A stretch of 64,000 nucleotides of DNA. It comes from Mucilaginibacter boryungensis (GTDB lineage: Bacteria > Bacteroidota > Bacteroidia > Sphingobacteriales > Sphingobacteriaceae). Position 1 is the stretch's first letter; every line of letters starts with the position of its first letter. This document shows, one piece after another, positions 17,898 through 27,623 of this stretch. Where the stretch lies: positions 930,001 through 994,000 of the forward strand of contig NZ_JADFFM010000001.1 in NCBI RefSeq assembly GCF_015221995.1, read 5' to 3'. The notes under the pieces are model-generated. The model was not told the DNA's origin, did no database searches, and saw only the letters and a list, made by a program, of their open reading frames with translations. The position numbers were made by a program, and so were the translations under genes.

Positions 17898-20771
17898 ATG
17901 TCAGCAATTATTCGCAACAAGATTCCTGTGTACTTACCATTCACCGCATTGCTGCTGCTGTTTGCCAGCATGCGCTGTTTGGCAACCCCTGATACCTCTT
18001 ATATTAGCCGATATCCCGGTAGCAACGCGTTTCCACTATCGGTTAACCAGGTTTCTGCCCCTGTTTATGCCAGCGAGGATGATTTTCCCGGAGTGCTCCG
18101 TGCAGCTAAAGATCTGCAGCATGATATTGCAGCCGTAACCAACAAAGAACCAGTTTTTACAACAGCAAAGCCATCGGGCAAACAGGTTGTTCTGATAGGC
18201 ACTATCGGGAAATCATCTTTAATTGACCATCTGATAGCTATGAAAAAATTAGATGTGGGGAATATTAAAGGCAAATGGGAAACATTTTTGATAATGGTGA
18301 TAGACAAACCAATGCCCGGGGTTGACCGCGCCCTGGTAATTGCCGGAAGCGATAAGCGCGGTACAATTTACGGCATTTATGACCTGTCGGCACAAATAGG
18401 GGTATCTCCATGGTACTACTGGGCCGATGTACCAATACCGCATCAGGATAAACTTTATGTGCTTGCGGGACGCCACAGCAGGGGCGAGCCTGCGGTAAAA
18501 TATCGCGGCATTTTTATTAATGATGAGGCCCCTGCTTTCTCAGGCTGGGCAAGGCAGAAGTTTGGCGGCCTCAATCATGTAATGTATGCAAAGATGTTTG
18601 AACTGATCCTGCGTTTGAAGGGCAATTATCTGTGGCCAGCCATGTGGGGGAATGCTTTTAACGACGATGACCCCTTAAACCGTAAAACAGCCGATGATTA
18701 CGGTATTGTGATGGGGACGTCGCACCATGAACCAATGGACCGCGCACAGCAAGAATGGAAGCGGTATGGGACCGGTGCCTGGGATTATAATAAAAACGGA
18801 GAGGTATTGCGTGATTTCTGGCGGAAAGGGATTGAAAATATGGGCAACGCTGAAACAATTGTAACCGTTGGCATGCGGGGGGACGGCGACATGGCTATGA
18901 CTGAAGGGACAAATATAGCTTTGCTGGAAAAAATAGTAGCAGACCAGCGTAACATCATAGCTTCGGTGACAGGAAAACCGGCAGAACGCACGCCACAGCT
19001 ATGGGCTTTGTATAAGGAAGTGCAGGAATATTATGACCAGGGTATGCGGGTGCCCGATGATATTACTTTACTGCTGTGCGACGATAATTGGGGAAACATC
19101 CGAAAGCTACCAGCCATTACTGAAAAGCCACGCAGAGGTGGGTATGGTATTTATTATCACTTTGATTACGTTGGGGGGCCGCGTAATTATAAATGGATAA
19201 ATACAAACCCTATAACCAAGGTTTGGGAGCAAATGCACCTGGCCTATCAGCATCATGTTAACCAAGTATGGATAGTGAATGTAGGCGACCTGAAACCTAT
19301 GGAATTCCCTATTTCCTTTTTTTTAGATTATGCCTGGAACCCTGATAAAATTGGCGCTAATGATTTACAAAAATATACTATTAACTGGGCAGAACAACAG
19401 TTTGGCAAGCGTTATGCTGCCCAAATTGCCAGGATACTTTCTACCTATACCAAGTACAATGGCAGGCGCAAACCCGAATTATTGAACGAACGCACCTACA
19501 GCCTTACTAACTATAATGAATTTGAACGTGTGGTTAGCGAATATCGCCAATTGAATGTGCTGGCCGGTTCAATATACAAGCAAATATCGCCCGAGTATAA
19601 GGATGCTTATTATGAACTGATATTACACCCTGTTTCGGCAATGGCCAATCTTTATGAAATGTATTATACGGTAGCGTTAAACAGATTATATGCGCAGCAA
19701 GGTCGGGCGGCTACCAACGAAACGGCCGGGAAAGCCAACGACCTTTTTTTAAAGGATGCGGAGATATCCAAATACTATAACACCCAACTTGCCGGTGGCA
19801 AATGGAGCCATATGATGGATCAAACGCATATTGGGTACACATCCTGGCAGGAACCCAGGACGAATATAATGCCTGAGGTAACCAAAATAACCGTTCCGAA
19901 TGAAGCAGCCTTAGGGGTTGCGGTGGAAGGATCAACAGACTGGTGGCCGCGTGCTAATAGTACACCCCGTTTACCTCAGTTTGATAATTTACAGAACAGC
20001 AAACACTTTATCGAACTATTTAACCACGGGACCAAGCCAGTAAGTTATAAGATAGAGGCCCCCGGATATATCAAACTTGATGCTTATGCGGGCAAAATAG
20101 ATAAACAGCGACGGATATGGGTCAGCATAGATTGGCAGAAGCTACCGGCAGGCAAGGCCGCAGCCGACCTGAAAATTAGCGGTTCGGACGGCACTAAAGT
20201 AACGGTAGGTGTAAATCTTGTCAGAATAACCCCGGGCGGTTTTAAAGGCTTCATTCAAACAGATCCGTATGTTTCTATCGAGGCTACCCATTATCAGAAA
20301 GCAATAGCTGGTCAAACCTATCACTGGATGCTGTTGCCCGACTACGGGCGTACCGCATCGGCAATGACACTGGCCTATGGCCCGGCACCGGTAAAGCAAC
20401 CTGTCAATGTAAAACCGCATCTCGAGTATGCGGTAAAACTGGCCGATACCGGAACCGTTACCATAAGCACATACCTTGCCCCCACGATTGATTTCACACC
20501 GGATAAATCCTTACGCTATGCGGTTTCCATAGATGATGAGCTTCCCCGTTTAATGCCTGTTAATGCCGATCTTAACCCCAAGGTATGGGACCAGGCGGTT
20601 TCGGGAAACATTAATATAATTACCACCAGCCATCATGTTACAAAAGCAGGGCCCCACATTATAAAAGTATGGATGGAAAGCCCCGGGGCTGTGCTAGAAA
20701 AAATTGTACTGGGTACAGGGGAAGGTGTAAAACCCAGTTATTTAGGCCCTCCCGAAAGTTTCAGGCGCTAA
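17898..20771 (+). CDS. GH115 family glycoside hydrolase, probable xylan alpha-1,2-glucuronidase
   Basis: The 957-residue exported protein has a signal peptide at about residues 1-30. GH115-type features include an N-terminal hexosaminidase-like domain, a central barrel with RGIFINDEAPAFSGWARQKFGG, NYLWPAMWGNAFNDDDP and MGTSHHEPMDRAQQEW, and a C-terminal beta-sandwich. Length matches the family. GH115 enzymes remove 4-O-methyl-glucuronic acid from internal and terminal xylose of glucuronoxylan. The gene lies 215 bases after the HTCS gene and 18 before a GH43 gene, so it begins a three-gene enzyme run. Confidence 0.9.
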   Translation: MSAIIRNKIPVYLPFTALLLLFASMRCLATPDTSYISRYPGSNAFPLSVNQVSAPVYASEDDFPGVLRAAKDLQHDIAAVTNKEPVFTTAKPSGKQVVLIGTIGKSSLIDHLIAMKKLDVGNIKGKWETFLIMVIDKPMPGVDRALVIAGSDKRGTIYGIYDLSAQIGVSPWYYWADVPIPHQDKLYVLAGRHSRGEPAVKYRGIFINDEAPAFSGWARQKFGGLNHVMYAKMFELILRLKGNYLWPAMWGNAFNDDDPLNRKTADDYGIVMGTSHHEPMDRAQQEWKRYGTGAWDYNKNGEVLRDFWRKGIENMGNAETIVTVGMRGDGDMAMTEGTNIALLEKIVADQRNIIASVTGKPAERTPQLWALYKEVQEYYDQGMRVPDDITLLLCDDNWGNIRKLPAITEKPRRGGYGIYYHFDYVGGPRNYKWINTNPITKVWEQMHLAYQHHVNQVWIVNVGDLKPMEFPISFFLDYAWNPDKIGANDLQKYTINWAEQQFGKRYAAQIARILSTYTKYNGRRKPELLNERTYSLTNYNEFERVVSEYRQLNVLAGSIYKQISPEYKDAYYELILHPVSAMANLYEMYYTVALNRLYAQQGRAATNETAGKANDLFLKDAEISKYYNTQLAGGKWSHMMDQTHIGYTSWQEPRTNIMPEVTKITVPNEAALGVAVEGSTDWWPRANSTPRLPQFDNLQNSKHFIELFNHGTKPVSYKIEAPGYIKLDAYAGKIDKQRRIWVSIDWQKLPAGKAAADLKISGSDGTKVTVGVNLVRITPGGFKGFIQTDPYVSIEATHYQKAIAGQTYHWMLLPDYGRTASAMTLAYGPAPVKQPVNVKPHLEYAVKLADTGTVTISTYLAPTIDFTPDKSLRYAVSIDDELPRLMPVNADLNPKVWDQAVSGNINIITTSHHVTKAGPHIIKVWMESPGAVLEKIVLGTGEGVKPSYLGPPESFRR

Positions 20772-20789
20772 CATTGCATTAATTATTTG

Positions 20790-22763
20790 ATGAAAAGAAA
20801 GGCTTTTTGTAATGCACTTTATTGCCTGGTATTGCTGATGGTAGGTATTGGCCGAGGCTTTGCACAGCAATCCGATAACCAAAACGGGACATACACCAAC
20901 CCCGTAATATGGGCCGATTTTCCGGACAATGACGTAATCCGTGTAGACGATACTTATTACATGGTTACCACAACGATGTTTTACTTACCGGGTGTACCTG
21001 TTATGAGATCTAAAGACCTGGTGAACTGGGAATATGCGGCCAATGCTGTTCAGCGGTTTGATATGCATCCTGCATATAATATGGAGGGTGGGAACCGTTA
21101 TGGCCACGGGCAATGGGCAACCAGTATGCGATACCGGAACGGTAAGTTTTACCTGCTTTTTAAAACCAATGATGAAGGCGGGTTTTTAAGTACAGCCACA
21201 CGGGCGGAAGGCCCATGGACGACACGTAAATTACCGAGGGGTTTTCATGACCCCGGACTTTTTTTTGACGATGACGGCAAAATATATGTAGTGCATGGCT
21301 ATTCCACATTATCGCTAACACAACTGGATGAAAATTTTGCGCCAATTGGAAAGGATAGCCTGATATATAGCAAAGTAGCGCGCCCCGGCCTTGAAGGCAG
21401 CCATGTTTATAAAATTAACGGTCTTTATTATATCTATGCTACCTATGGTGGGGCAGATGGCTACCAGGTATGCCTGAGATCGAAAAGTATTTACGGCCCT
21501 TATGAAGAGAAAGTAGTGTTAAAGGATGATATGAACCTTACGGGTATGGGGGTGCACCAGGGGGCTTTGGTCGAGACCCAGATAGGGCAGTGGTGGAGTG
21601 TTATTTTTCAGGATCGTGTCGGGGTGGGGCGTGTGCCGACTTTGCAACCAGTTACCTGGACTGATGGCTGGCCAATGGTTGGTATAAACGGGCGTGCTGT
21701 AGTAACCTATAAAAAACCAGATGTGGGTAAAACCTGGCCGGTTAAAACGTTGCCAACAAGCGATGAGTTTAATGATAAAACATTGGGGTTGCAATGGTCG
21801 TGGAACCACAACCCGGATGAAAGGTCGTGGTCGCTGGCGGAGCATAAAGGGTTTTTAAGATTGACCACGGCTAAGATCACGGACAGCCTTCCAATGGCAA
21901 GGAATACATTAACCCAACGAATCTTTGGGCCCTCGTCAACAGCTGTGGCCGCTTTCGCCCTTAGTGGTATGAAAGATGGTGATATGTGCGGTTTAGCAGT
22001 ATTTCAAAAGCCCTACGCCAGCATAGCGGCCCGCAGAACAGACAAGGGTTTTAAGATTATTATGATAAACAACGGTAAACAAATAGACAGCGTTGATATT
22101 GATAAGCGCGATAAAATATTTTTAAGGGCAACCGCCGTAACCACTAAAGACCTGGCGACATTTTCATACAGTTTCAACAATAGGGACTTTAAGCCGCTGG
22201 GCAACCAACTAACTATGGCGTTCAGCCTTAAAATATTTACAGGTAACCGCTTCGCATTGTTTAATTATGCTACTAAACAAATTGGTGGCTTTGTGGATAT
22301 CGACTGGTTCCGTATGCGGACCAGACAGGGGCCGCCTGATCTGTTTCGGGCCGATGCAATTATAGAAGCTGAAATGTACGATGAAATACACTTGGCTAAA
22401 ACCGGCTGGTGCCATGATACGGTGACAGGGAAAGATCAATGTATCACCAAAATAGTTAACGGAAGCCGGTTGGTTTATAACCAGATAGATTTTGGCAAAG
22501 GGCAGCGGTTTATGCATTTCAGGGTTGCATCAAACCGGCAGTTATCTCCCGGCCGTATAGAAGTTTATCTGGATGGGAATTTAAATACGCCACTTACTGC
22601 TGTCAGTGTGGCTACGACAGGTAATTGGCAGCATTACCAAACCCTAACCGCACCAATTCAACCGTTAATAGGGCGGCACCAGCTTACGCTAAAGTTCATT
22701 GGCGGAGAGGGGGAACTGATGAATTTAAACTGGTTCACGTTTTCGGCAGGGCCTAAAATTTAA
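20790..22763 (+). CDS. GH43 enzyme with C-terminal beta-sandwich and CBM6-like module
   Basis: The 657-residue exported protein has a signal peptide ending GRGFAQ. The GH43 propeller carries WADFPDNDVIR (likely base Asp46), GFHDPGLFF (Asp154) and PGLEGSHVYK (acid Glu202). A concanavalin-like GH43_C2 domain follows at about 320-515. The end (from about 525, EAEMYDEIHL...LNWFTF) resembles a CBM6 carbohydrate-binding module, including the closing Trp. Beta-xylosidase or alpha-arabinofuranosidase activity is likely. It starts 18 bases after the GH115 stop and 36 bases before the next GH43. Confidence 0.9.
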   Translation: MKRKAFCNALYCLVLLMVGIGRGFAQQSDNQNGTYTNPVIWADFPDNDVIRVDDTYYMVTTTMFYLPGVPVMRSKDLVNWEYAANAVQRFDMHPAYNMEGGNRYGHGQWATSMRYRNGKFYLLFKTNDEGGFLSTATRAEGPWTTRKLPRGFHDPGLFFDDDGKIYVVHGYSTLSLTQLDENFAPIGKDSLIYSKVARPGLEGSHVYKINGLYYIYATYGGADGYQVCLRSKSIYGPYEEKVVLKDDMNLTGMGVHQGALVETQIGQWWSVIFQDRVGVGRVPTLQPVTWTDGWPMVGINGRAVVTYKKPDVGKTWPVKTLPTSDEFNDKTLGLQWSWNHNPDERSWSLAEHKGFLRLTTAKITDSLPMARNTLTQRIFGPSSTAVAAFALSGMKDGDMCGLAVFQKPYASIAARRTDKGFKIIMINNGKQIDSVDIDKRDKIFLRATAVTTKDLATFSYSFNNRDFKPLGNQLTMAFSLKIFTGNRFALFNYATKQIGGFVDIDWFRMRTRQGPPDLFRADAIIEAEMYDEIHLAKTGWCHDTVTGKDQCITKIVNGSRLVYNQIDFGKGQRFMHFRVASNRQLSPGRIEVYLDGNLNTPLTAVSVATTGNWQHYQTLTAPIQPLIGRHQLTLKFIGGEGELMNLNWFTFSAGPKI

Positions 22764-22799
22764 ATGAACATTACTTAATTCACAAATAGTATATATAAT

Positions 22800-24497
22800 A
22801 TGATAAGAACAGGCAGCAGGGTTTTAATCTTAATATTCGGGTATTTATTATTAAGCGGTACGGTGGCCATAGCCCAGCAAACCACGCTCGTTAACCCCAT
22901 TTTAACAGGGTTTTATCCCGATCCAAGCGTTGTGCAGGTAGGGACAGATTATTATCTTGTCAATTCTACGTTTTCCTATTTTCCTGGTATACCTATTTTC
23001 CACAGCAAGGATCTAAAGAATTGGAAGCAAATTGGAAATGTGATCAGCCGTACCACTCAAATGAATTTCCTGGGCGATAGGATAACCAGGGGGCTTTTTG
23101 CCCCGGCAATTGCTTATTATAAAGGGACCTATTATCTTACCTGTACCTTGATAGACCATAAAGGCAATTTTGTTGTCACAGCCAAAAACCCCGCAGGGCC
23201 CTGGAGCGATCCGCTTTGGCTGCCGCAAGTCAGGGGGATCGATCCCTCCCTGTTTTTTGATGATAATAAAGCCTATATCCTATATAACAGCGACCCTCCT
23301 GGTTTTAAACCCCTTTACCCGGGGCACAGAACCATTAGAATTTATGAGTTTGACCCGATAGGATTGAAAGTGGTGGGAGAGGAAACAACGCTGGTTAACG
23401 GCGGTGTGGACATCACTAAAAAACCGGTATGGATAGAAGGGCCGCATATCATGAAAGTGAATAACTGGTATTATCTGTATGCAGCGGAAGGGGGGACTTC
23501 GGTTAATCATTCCGAAGTTGTTTTCCGGAGCCATTCTGCGCTGGGCCCATACGTTCCATATGCGGAAAACCCCATCCTGACACAACGGAATTTGCCTGCC
23601 GATAGGAAATATCCAATAACGTCTGCCGGGCATGCACAGTTTGTTCAAGGTCCTGATGGAAAGACATACGCCATTTTTTTGGCAGTAAGGCTGTATCAGG
23701 ATGATTTTTATAATACGGGGCGCGAAACTTTTATTGCGCCAGTTGAATGGAGAAACGAATGGCCCGTTATTAATCCACACAATGCTGTTGTTAAGTATAG
23801 TTACCATGCACCATATAAAGAAGTTAAGCAAAAAAAGGCCCTGCCGCAAAGCGGTAATTTCCGTTATACTTTATCTTTTGAAAATGGCATAGACCCATCC
23901 CTGCTGTTTTTAAGGACCTGCGATAGTTTAAGTTTTACGATAAGTAAAAAGGATGGATTAACCTTTAACCTTAAACCCGAAACCTGCATGGGGACTGGAA
24001 GCCCATCCTTTTTAGGCAAAAGGCAACAGCACCTTAATTGTAATACGACGACAGCACTTAGTTTTACAGCTGCAGGGGATAACGAAAAAGCGGGATTAAC
24101 AGTGTTTCAGGATGAACTTCACTTTTATTTTATCTGTAAATCGGTTGAAAAAGATCGGCCCGTGGTGCAGTTATATAAAAGTAACCCCGAGACGAAAAAG
24201 ATGGACCTGCTTGCGCAAACCCTGTTGACCCGGGCCTCTGAAAAACTTTGGTTACAAATTAATGCAGAAGGGCAAACATATAGTTTCCGCTTTGCAACTA
24301 AGCCAAATGAGTGGAAGTTGCTGAAAGATAATGTTGATGCTAAGTTTGTAAGTACACACGAAGCTGGAGGTTTTACAGGGTGCCTTTTTGGCTTATATGC
24401 TACCTCATCGGGTGTAGGTTCAGCATCAAAAGCCTCATTTAAATGGTTATCCTACGATGGGCACGACCCGGTTTACAACGATAAGTTATTCAAATAA
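22800..24497 (+). CDS. GH43 beta-xylosidase / arabinofuranosidase with C-terminal GH43_C2 domain
   Basis: The 565-residue exported protein has a signal peptide ending in AIAQQ. Catalytic motifs are GFYPDPSVVQ (base Asp41), RGIDPSLFFD (Asp148) and VWIEGPHIMK (acid Glu213). A concanavalin-like domain at about 345-560 completes the substrate pocket in this type. The sequence pattern is that of Bacteroidota enzymes acting on xylo-oligosaccharides. It ends the plus-strand enzyme run and converges on the GH8 gene. Confidence 0.9.
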   Translation: MIRTGSRVLILIFGYLLLSGTVAIAQQTTLVNPILTGFYPDPSVVQVGTDYYLVNSTFSYFPGIPIFHSKDLKNWKQIGNVISRTTQMNFLGDRITRGLFAPAIAYYKGTYYLTCTLIDHKGNFVVTAKNPAGPWSDPLWLPQVRGIDPSLFFDDNKAYILYNSDPPGFKPLYPGHRTIRIYEFDPIGLKVVGEETTLVNGGVDITKKPVWIEGPHIMKVNNWYYLYAAEGGTSVNHSEVVFRSHSALGPYVPYAENPILTQRNLPADRKYPITSAGHAQFVQGPDGKTYAIFLAVRLYQDDFYNTGRETFIAPVEWRNEWPVINPHNAVVKYSYHAPYKEVKQKKALPQSGNFRYTLSFENGIDPSLLFLRTCDSLSFTISKKDGLTFNLKPETCMGTGSPSFLGKRQQHLNCNTTTALSFTAAGDNEKAGLTVFQDELHFYFICKSVEKDRPVVQLYKSNPETKKMDLLAQTLLTRASEKLWLQINAEGQTYSFRFATKPNEWKLLKDNVDAKFVSTHEAGGFTGCLFGLYATSSGVGSASKASFKWLSYDGHDPVYNDKLFK

Positions 24498-24500
24498 AAC

Positions 24501-24541
24501 TTACCCGCCACTAATTAATAAGCTATTATTTGGGTGGGTAA
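24501..24541. terminator. Probable bidirectional terminator between convergent GH43 and GH8 genes
   Basis: TTACCCGCC pairs with GGTGGGTAA (one G-U pair) across a 23-base loop, followed by an AT-rich run on both sides. It overlaps the 3' end of the GH8 gene. The large loop makes it weaker than typical terminators. Confidence 0.45.
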
Positions 24542-25809
24542 ATTTTATAGTTTCCGCTGCAATGCAATAAACTCATGATATAAAGTAAACCATCATAATA
24601 TCGTTCAACCAATTTTTGCGGCACCGGCTGGTCCCACAATGCGGCGACATATTTTTGGGATAGGGGCTGTTTCGCGGCAAGGCTTGCAACCGCGTTTGTG
24701 GCCACCAGGCCGCTGGCATGCCGGCTGTCCAGTTGCTGTATCCCATCCAGTGTAAACTGGCAGCCATAAGTAGCTAATCCTTTTGAAGCAAAGAAAGCTT
24801 GGATACGATCGCTTAACAATTGTTCTTCCGGCGTTTTTTTAAACCAAAGCCAATCTACCGACCAGTTGCTGGCTACACGCCAGGCATCAAAAGAAAAATC
24901 GGCAGCATGCTTATTCCATCTGATAACAACGGGGGTGCCATCAAAATTGGCATAATCAGGCGCTAAACCTGTTGATGGATTGGTGGCCTTAGTAAAAAAT
25001 GCACGGCTTGAATCTGCAGCGGCGTACCAAAAATCCCGGTCTTCGGTTGGCCCCCAACGTGCCCAAAGCTCATAAAAATGCGGCAGATGGTAAGAAGGGT
25101 CGGAAAATCCGCCGGTTTCGGTAGCCGGGACAAAACGGATCATTTTTTTTTCTTCATTAACCATATTGCCAATGGTGCGTGGCCCAAATTTGGTTAGCCC
25201 CTTTTTAAGCGGATGATGCCGCATGGCTGTAAGTATCTTATCCGCCCATGCATGATAATTGTAGATGCCGCTCCCATTTCCCCAACGTCCGGAAGCGAAA
25301 TATAGTGCAGTGACAAAATATTCCTCTCCATCAGGCGCGGGCGATTCTGCGTTAGGCTGGCCGTCCCGCTTAAGCGACCATGAAAAATACCCTTCAGACG
25401 GATGTTCTTTTGCACTGATATACATATTGGTGATGGCATAATTCCACAGGGCATCAAATACCGTTTTTTTATTTAACTGGACGGCAATCATCATACCGTA
25501 GGACATCCCCTCTGACCGGATATCGTTATGCGGCACATCACTAATATAGGCCAGCGGCCCATTGGCGTTTTTTCCTACAGGAAAATACACTGCCTCGCTA
25601 TCCGGTTCCCCGAAAAACAACTGTTTAAAACCTGCTTTAATTTTTGCATCTATTTCTTTGGCCGAATGGCCTTCCTCCTTAAAAAGATTTCGGTATTTAC
25701 CGGTTGCAAATGCACCGCTACCGTTGTTATATTTTGACTGGGCAAAAGCTGGTACACTCCCAACAACAAGCATTATTAGATAGTTAGCGATATGATTGAA
25801 TTTTCTCAT
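24526..25809 (-). CDS. GH8 family reducing-end xylose-releasing exo-oligoxylanase
   Basis: The 427-residue exported protein has a signal peptide ending PAFAQ. GH8 hallmarks are DIRSEGMSYGMM with general-acid Glu100, GYFSWSLKRDG, and DPSYHLPHFYELWARWG. The lack of cellulose-synthase neighbours and the xylan context favour the Rex type, which cuts single xylose units from the reducing end of xylo-oligosaccharides, over a cellulase. It is on the strand opposite to the rest of the locus, with its own promoter region of about 230 bases, so it may be controlled separately. Confidence 0.88.
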   Translation of the reverse strand: MRKFNHIANYLIMLVVGSVPAFAQSKYNNGSGAFATGKYRNLFKEEGHSAKEIDAKIKAGFKQLFFGEPDSEAVYFPVGKNANGPLAYISDVPHNDIRSEGMSYGMMIAVQLNKKTVFDALWNYAITNMYISAKEHPSEGYFSWSLKRDGQPNAESPAPDGEEYFVTALYFASGRWGNGSGIYNYHAWADKILTAMRHHPLKKGLTKFGPRTIGNMVNEEKKMIRFVPATETGGFSDPSYHLPHFYELWARWGPTEDRDFWYAAADSSRAFFTKATNPSTGLAPDYANFDGTPVVIRWNKHAADFSFDAWRVASNWSVDWLWFKKTPEEQLLSDRIQAFFASKGLATYGCQFTLDGIQQLDSRHASGLVATNAVASLAAKQPLSQKYVAALWDQPVPQKLVERYYDGLLYIMSLLHCSGNYKIYPPK

Positions 25810-25895
25810 AGCAGGTAAAAGAGGCTATACTTTACAGTTGTCAACTACAAAACTATAGTCCCGATTATATAGCCAAAGACTAAAATTTTGCGATG

Positions 25896-25910
25896 ATCAG
25901 CATAGCTGAT
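25896..25910. promoter_or_regulatory. Short inverted repeat upstream of the GH8 gene
   Basis: ATCAGC-ATA-GCTGAT, a perfect 6-bp inverted repeat about 90 bases upstream of the GH8 start. A possible operator; no second copy was recognised upstream of the other xylan genes. Confidence 0.3.
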
Positions 25911-26043
25911 TAAAGTTTACGATCTTAAACCTACAAAAGAAATTACTTTAAAAAATAGCGTAAAGGCCAAAAACAGCGTCGTTTAAACATTAGTGCTATT
26001 AATAGAACGAAATGTTACGACTATTGCATGGTAGACTAAAGAA

Positions 26044-27468
26044 TTACCCGCTTGTATGTTGTATCCGGCTGATCAGATCAGTTAAAATGCTCATATCCGG
26101 CTGGTTGTCCAGCGTTTTAACTATATCAATAAACTGCTCCTGTAAATCTTCGCTTATCACTCCGGAAGCAAGCCTTTTAAATTTTACGATAGTGTCTTCC
26201 CAACTGAAGGGCCGGGTGAAAAAGCCATGATAGTCTTCTTTTTCACAAGTTAGCGTGCTTCCGTCCTGCAAGTCAATTTTTATTTTAGCGCGCATTTTAT
26301 CGGGATAGGCAATTGTATAGGGGTCTAATATACCGGCAACGGTAACCGGCTCGTGCAGCGGGAAGCCTGTGCTAACAGATACCTTACGCAGCAGCTGCTG
26401 TACATCCGGCTTATTGATCCGTTCAGGTTCATATTGCCCGGGGTAAATTTCGCCATCCAGGAGTAATACCGCGGCTGCATAAAATAAACTATGATCGGCC
26501 TGTTCTTTGCTTTCCACCACTTGACGGTCACCATAAGCGCCGGAACCGATGATGTGATAAGCGGTCAGGAAAGTAGTGATGTCGATACTTTTAATATCGG
26601 CTGCTGTAAATGAATGAGTTTTCCGAAGGTCATCTATCCCTTCAATACTTGCCTGGGCATGCACTTCAACATTGTACTTTTTCAGTATGCACCTATGAAT
26701 TAGTTCAAACGTTTCTTTGTTCCAGTCATAATCCAGTTTCATGCCAAATACCTCATCAAAGCCCTTTGGCCCTTCAAATATGGCTATCGGGCCGGTCATG
26801 CCTTCCCTGGCCAACAGAACAATGCCCATACAATCCAGCGCGTCCATAGATGAAGCGAGGCCTTTCCATTCATAAGTATAAGATGCCCTGCTGGTTACTA
26901 TAGGGCTGATAGAACAACCAGTAATACCCAGCGCATGGGCGGTTTGTTCTACCGTAAGGCCCAGTAACCGGGATAGGCCGGCGGTAATTGAATAGCCTAA
27001 TAAAAGCGTATGATCGATACCCTCTTTCATCACAGGTATTTCGAGTACCAGGCGGCATTCAAGCTGGTAGGCTACTGCCATAGCGGTCAGGAAATCCTTA
27101 CCTGAAGTGAGTTTGAACTGAGATGCAGCCAGCAACGGCCCGATATTATCGCTTGGATGGCAGGTAGCTTCCTTACCCAAAAAATTATCCATAAAATCCG
27201 GATAACGGATCAGGGCTGTATAAAGCTGCGCTGCACGGTCGTAAGGCAGGCTTTCCAGCAAAGGGACCTTGCATTTGCCGCCTTCGCCTATTACCCGCAT
27301 TTGCCTTACCAATTTATGGATAGTAGGTTTACCCGTTGCATGGATCAGTGAACCAAGGGCGTCCAGTAAATGTTTTTTCAGTTGATCAATATTTTCAGCA
27401 CCGATCTCTTCAAGCGTACTATTCAGGGCGAAGCGGGCTATTTGAAAATTTTGCAATTCTTTTTCCAT
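26044..27468 (-). CDS. MmgE/PrpD family protein
   Basis: The 474-residue protein has the family layout: a helical domain with HATGKPTIHKLVRQMRVIGEGG and YPDFMDNFLGKEATCHPSDNIGPLLAA, the AHALGITGCSISPI segment, and a smaller C-terminal alpha/beta lid with DIKSIDITTF. The family includes 2-methylcitrate dehydratase and cis-aconitate/itaconate-related enzymes. No other methylcitrate-cycle gene is nearby, so the specific reaction is open. It is cytoplasmic, with no signal peptide. It may share direction with GH8, but a 234-base gap separates them. Confidence 0.85.
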   Translation of the reverse strand: MEKELQNFQIARFALNSTLEEIGAENIDQLKKHLLDALGSLIHATGKPTIHKLVRQMRVIGEGGKCKVPLLESLPYDRAAQLYTALIRYPDFMDNFLGKEATCHPSDNIGPLLAASQFKLTSGKDFLTAMAVAYQLECRLVLEIPVMKEGIDHTLLLGYSITAGLSRLLGLTVEQTAHALGITGCSISPIVTSRASYTYEWKGLASSMDALDCMGIVLLAREGMTGPIAIFEGPKGFDEVFGMKLDYDWNKETFELIHRCILKKYNVEVHAQASIEGIDDLRKTHSFTAADIKSIDITTFLTAYHIIGSGAYGDRQVVESKEQADHSLFYAAAVLLLDGEIYPGQYEPERINKPDVQQLLRKVSVSTGFPLHEPVTVAGILDPYTIAYPDKMRAKIKIDLQDGSTLTCEKEDYHGFFTRPFSWEDTIVKFKRLASGVISEDLQEQFIDIVKTLDNQPDMSILTDLISRIQHTSG

Positions 27469-27623
27469 GGGTTGCTGTTGTCGTTATCAACAAAACCCGG
27501 TATTCTGCAGGATGTTTTCATGTTTAGGCCACTTTTTGTTTTTTGACTGGCTGTGTTGTGAGGTAGGGCACATGGCTATTTGTGATAGTTAACTAACTAT
27601 CTTTAACTTGTGGATGTGTAAAT

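Noticed and set aside
23280..23849. 189-codon open frame on the minus strand within the third GH43 gene
   Set aside because: It is wholly inside a gene with catalytic motifs on the other strand and has no recognisable domain.
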